A stretch of DNA of 8,797 bases from contig CABKMN010000097.1 in the NCBI GenBank assembly GCA_902373525.1, forward strand, positions 1 through 8,797, given 5' to 3'. This document shows, in pieces, positions 6,547 through 8,797 of the stretch. The DNA is from an uncultured Bilophila sp. (GTDB lineage Bacteria > Desulfobacterota > Desulfovibrionia > Desulfovibrionales > Desulfovibrionaceae). The stretch's first letter is position 1. Every line of letters starts with the position of its first letter. Both the position numbers and the translations under genes were made by a program. A model generated the notes under the pieces. The model saw nothing but the letters and a program-made list of their open reading frames with translations. It was not told the origin of the DNA and searched no databases.

Positions 6547-7866
6547 CTAGCGCGGGATGGCCCCCCAACGCGGGAACGAGGCGTCGCCGCCGCCCGTGGG
6601 AACTTTTTTCGCGTCGCCGCCGTGGCGGGTGGTCAGATAAATCTGGTTCGGGCCGCTGCGGTTGGACGTGAAGGCGATGAAGTAGCTGTCCGGCGCGAAG
6701 GACGGCAGGACGTCGTTGCCGGGGCCGAAGGTCACCTGCTGTTCCGCGCCGGTGGTCAGGTCCTGCACGAAAATGCGGTTCCCGCCCGAGGTCAGGCGCG
6801 AGAAGGCGATCAGGGTCCCGTCGGGGCTCATGCTCGGCTCGGTGTTGTAGTTGCCCTGCTTGGTCACGCGGGAGACGCTGCCGGAGGCCATGTCCTTCAT
6901 GAAAATCTGCGGCCCGCCCATGCGGTTGGACGTGAAGGCCATCTTGGTGCCCGCGGCGTCGAAGGTCGGGGATACGTTGATGGTGCCGTTGGCTTCCAGC
7001 GTACGTTCCTTCTGGAAGGCGTGGTTGAGCAGGAAAATATCCGGGTTCTTGCCGGTGGAGAGGCTCACCGCGACCTTGTTGCCGGGCGTGAACGTGGGGC
7101 CGATGACGGTGTTGCCGGGGAAGCGGATGCGCTGGACCCGGTTGGTCATGCGATCCCACACGCCGAGGGCGTGGCTTTTGTCGTCCATATGGCTGAACAC
7201 GATGAAGCGACCGTCCAGCGACCACGAAGGCGACATGGCGATGCCGGGGATGTCCGTGATCTTGCGGAGGTTGCGCCCGGTGGGCTTGGTGATCCACACG
7301 TCGCGCTTGTTCTTGCCGCTGTTCTTCACGAAGGCCAGCGTGGCGAGGAAGAAGTCGCCGTGGCCGGTGAGGGCCTTCATGAGGTCGGCGCAGAAGCGGT
7401 CCGCGACGTCCTGCACTTCGCCCTTGGTCACGCCGCTGTAGGCGTTGCCGAACACGAACTGGCCCGAATAGGTTTCATAGACGCGCAGTTCCACGGTGGA
7501 CCCGGAGCCGTCGCCCTGAGGCCATCCGGCGGTGACGAGCAGGTCCGCGCCCGCAAGCTGGAAACGTTTGAAGTCCACGTTCGGCGGCTGGTAGCCGGGC
7601 ATGACGGTGCCGCCCAGCACGGCCTTGGGATCGGTGATCCGCATGAAGGGCAGGAAGCTCAGGTTGTCGTTGATGGCGGCGTCCAGTTCCTTGCCGAGTC
7701 CGTGTGCCGGTTGCCCGTTGCTGAGCGGGGCGGCCATGGCCAGATTGACGATGTTCTGACCCGGCCCGTAGATGTCGATCTGCATCGCGGCCTTGGCGGG
7801 ACCGGCGCAGAGCATCACAAGGCCGAGCAGAAGCAGCACTTGGGAAAACAGGCGAAATGGTTTCAT
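6547..7866 (-). CDS. tolB: Tol-Pal system beta-propeller protein TolB
   Basis: TolB is the periplasmic hub of the Tol-Pal system, exchanging between Pal and TolA during outer-membrane constriction. This 439-residue protein has a Sec signal peptide (FSQVLLLLGLVMLC, cleavage after the AKA at 24-26), an N-terminal mixed domain (about 28-165) and then a beta-propeller of PD40/WD40-like repeats. Typical blades read SPSWSLDGRFIVFS (212-225), SPTFDAAGTKMAFTSNR (299-315), EPSMSPDGTLIAFSR (343-357) and LPSFAPDSYFIAFTSNR (387-403). Length equals that of the family. The ATG at 7866 has AAAGG only 4 nt upstream, a short spacing. A strong terminator lies upstream between it and the double TolA-C gene, and no clear tolB promoter was found in the 70 bp that remain. 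Confidence 0.94.
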   Translation of the reverse strand: MKPFRLFSQVLLLLGLVMLCAGPAKAAMQIDIYGPGQNIVNLAMAAPLSNGQPAHGLGKELDAAINDNLSFLPFMRITDPKAVLGGTVMPGYQPPNVDFKRFQLAGADLLVTAGWPQGDGSGSTVELRVYETYSGQFVFGNAYSGVTKGEVQDVADRFCADLMKALTGHGDFFLATLAFVKNSGKNKRDVWITKPTGRNLRKITDIPGIAMSPSWSLDGRFIVFSHMDDKSHALGVWDRMTNRVQRIRFPGNTVIGPTFTPGNKVAVSLSTGKNPDIFLLNHAFQKERTLEANGTINVSPTFDAAGTKMAFTSNRMGGPQIFMKDMASGSVSRVTKQGNYNTEPSMSPDGTLIAFSRLTSGGNRIFVQDLTTGAEQQVTFGPGNDVLPSFAPDSYFIAFTSNRSGPNQIYLTTRHGGDAKKVPTGGGDASFPRWGAIPR

Positions 7867-7935
7867 GATGCCTTTCAGGGGGTTGGGGTGAACGGATCAG
7901 GCCCTTTCGGGGGGCTCTCCTGCCGTTTTTTCCGT

Positions 7936-7972
7936 AAAAAGGTCTTCCGTTTTCGAGCCACGGAAGACCTTT
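7936..7972 (-). terminator. Strong intrinsic terminator between the double TolA-C gene and tolB
   Basis: A perfect 13-bp stem (AAAGGTCTTCCGT with ACGGAAGACCTTT; plus 7938-7950 and 7960-7972) with a 9-nt loop ends in TTTTT on the minus strand, 22 nt after the upstream gene's stop. It should cut transcription before tolB, or act as an attenuator between the two. Confidence 0.88.
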
Positions 7973-7994
7973 GCTTGCACGCGGCGACTTTAGA

Positions 7995-8678
7995 TCAATT
8001 GTTTTTGAGGGTAAAGAGGAGACGCATGGTCATGGGCTCGGAACCCGCCGGGCGCGGAGGAATGACGCCCTCCCGGATCACCCCGGTGAGCACGGCGTTG
8101 TCCACGTCGGCGCGGCCCGAAGACTTCGAGACGGACATCTGTTCGATGCCGCCCGTTTCGTTGATCTTGAGGGTCAGTTCGACGGTGAACGCGCCGTGGA
8201 CGCCCTGCGGGACCTGAATGTAGGGCTTGGCCCGGAACATGATTTCTTCGGCGTAGCTGCGCTGTTTGGGCGTCGCCTGTTCCTGTGCCGCGTTGTTCTT
8301 GAACGCGCCCTGATCGGTGACGAAGGTCAGGTAGACTTCGGTGATGGCCCCGTAGGGCGGGGCGGGAAAGGCGCCCGCGCGCACGACGGCCTGACAGGGG
8401 GACTCGTCGAGGGCGACGTTGCCCGACTTGCGGCTGGCCTCGCAGAACAGGGGGCGTCCGTCGCTGCCGATGCGCAGGTCGATGGTCACCACGCCGGAAG
8501 CGCCCGCCGGAGGCTGCCAGAGGGGGAGCAGTTTGACGAGGACTTCCCCGGCGTAGCCGCCGGCTGAGTCCGCCCCGGCCACGAGCGGCATGCCCGTGGG
8601 AGCGCCTTCGGCCATGCCCGGCCATGCGGCGCAGATCACGAATCCAAAAGCGGCCAGCGCACTCGTTATCTTGCGCAT
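7995..8678 (-). CDS. Secreted protein with two TolA/TonB C-terminal-like domains
   Basis: From the ATG at 8678 (AAGGAG 6 nt upstream) this is 227 residues. A signal peptide (about 1-23, ALAAFGFVICAAWPGMA) is followed by two domains of the same type. The first (about 44-121) carries GVVTIDLRIGSDGRPLFCEA, then SGNVALDESPCQAVVRAGAF and PAPP, which lines up well with the E. coli TolA C-terminal domain (SGDPALCQAA... IPKPP), including a cysteine before the helix; C79 and C95 could form a disulfide. The second (about 143-226) carries FTVELTLKINETGGIEQMSV and SSGRADVDNAVLTGVIREG and IPPRP. These domains contact TolB, Pal or outer-membrane proteins in the family. There is no long helical arm, no proline-rich periplasm-spanning stretch and no retained membrane anchor, so it is not an ordinary TolA or TonB. 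Position next to tolB supports a Tol-Pal role. Confidence 0.75.
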   Translation of the reverse strand: MRKITSALAAFGFVICAAWPGMAEGAPTGMPLVAGADSAGGYAGEVLVKLLPLWQPPAGASGVVTIDLRIGSDGRPLFCEASRKSGNVALDESPCQAVVRAGAFPAPPYGAITEVYLTFVTDQGAFKNNAAQEQATPKQRSYAEEIMFRAKPYIQVPQGVHGAFTVELTLKINETGGIEQMSVSKSSGRADVDNAVLTGVIREGVIPPRPAGSEPMTMRLLFTLKNN

Positions 8679-8758
8679 CGTTCGCTCCTTTTGCTTGTTT
8701 GTTGAGTCCGATAAGGCCGTTCTACCCAACCCCCCGCCAAAACGCCAGCCCTTGAGAC

Positions 8759-8783
8759 GGGGACGGGCGGCGGAGGGGCGGGG
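8759..8783 (+). other. Potential G-quadruplex upstream of the double TolA-C gene
   Basis: G-tracts of 4, 3, 4 and 4 are separated by loops of 2, 7 and 1 nt on the plus strand. The stretch 8679-8797 otherwise shows only the ribosome site at its left end; I see no promoter I would defend and no reading frame running in from the edge. Confidence 0.35.
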
Positions 8784-8797
8784 AAGACGCCGGGGGA

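Overview
The window looks like chromosomal DNA of a GC-rich deltaproteobacterium of the Desulfovibrio/Bilophila type. This rests on the character of the DnaX, IlvE, TolB and Pal proteins and on the dnaX-ybaB order; no database was consulted. Most genes lie on the minus strand and are housekeeping genes. Long open frames on the opposite strand of dnaX, ilvE and tolB are GC-driven shadows.

Layout, left to right. Positions 1-57 hold a long G/C-strand-asymmetric inverted repeat downstream of ybaB. Then come ybaB (78-389) and dnaX (429-2435), a minus-strand replication/recombination pair, followed by an intrinsic terminator and ilvE (2512-3435), which has its own sigma70-type promoter. From about 3661 to 4233 on the plus strand there are pieces of one protein scattered over all three frames: a decayed gene that I could reconstruct only in fragments. 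A spacer of about 380 bp without a convincing gene leads to a small plus-strand ThiS/MoaD-like beta-grasp protein (4615-4848) ending in Ser-Gly. A near-perfect terminator (4871-4906) separates it from a convergent periplasmic Spy/ZraP-family protein with a Met/Gly-rich tail (4936-5520). That gene's promoter carries a perfect 19-bp palindrome over its -35 box.

The right-hand part is the envelope section. It has tRNA-Pro(UGG) (5674-5750), pal (5802-6299), tolB (6547-7866) and a secreted protein with two TolA/TonB C-terminal-like domains (7995-8678), all on the minus strand. Pal, TolB and TolA-type domains normally act together in the Tol-Pal envelope system that links the outer membrane to peptidoglycan and the inner membrane. 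The double-domain protein has a signal peptide but no long membrane-spanning or coiled-coil arm, so it is not a standard TolA. The cluster is split by a strong terminator between the double-domain gene and tolB. Pal also has its own promoter and a structured 5' leader.

The points most worth a second look are the multiply frameshifted gene relic, the double TolA-C protein, the palindromic operator in front of the metal-type chaperone, the Ser-Gly tail on the sulfur-carrier-like protein, and the hairpin-linked pal/tRNA-Pro arrangement.
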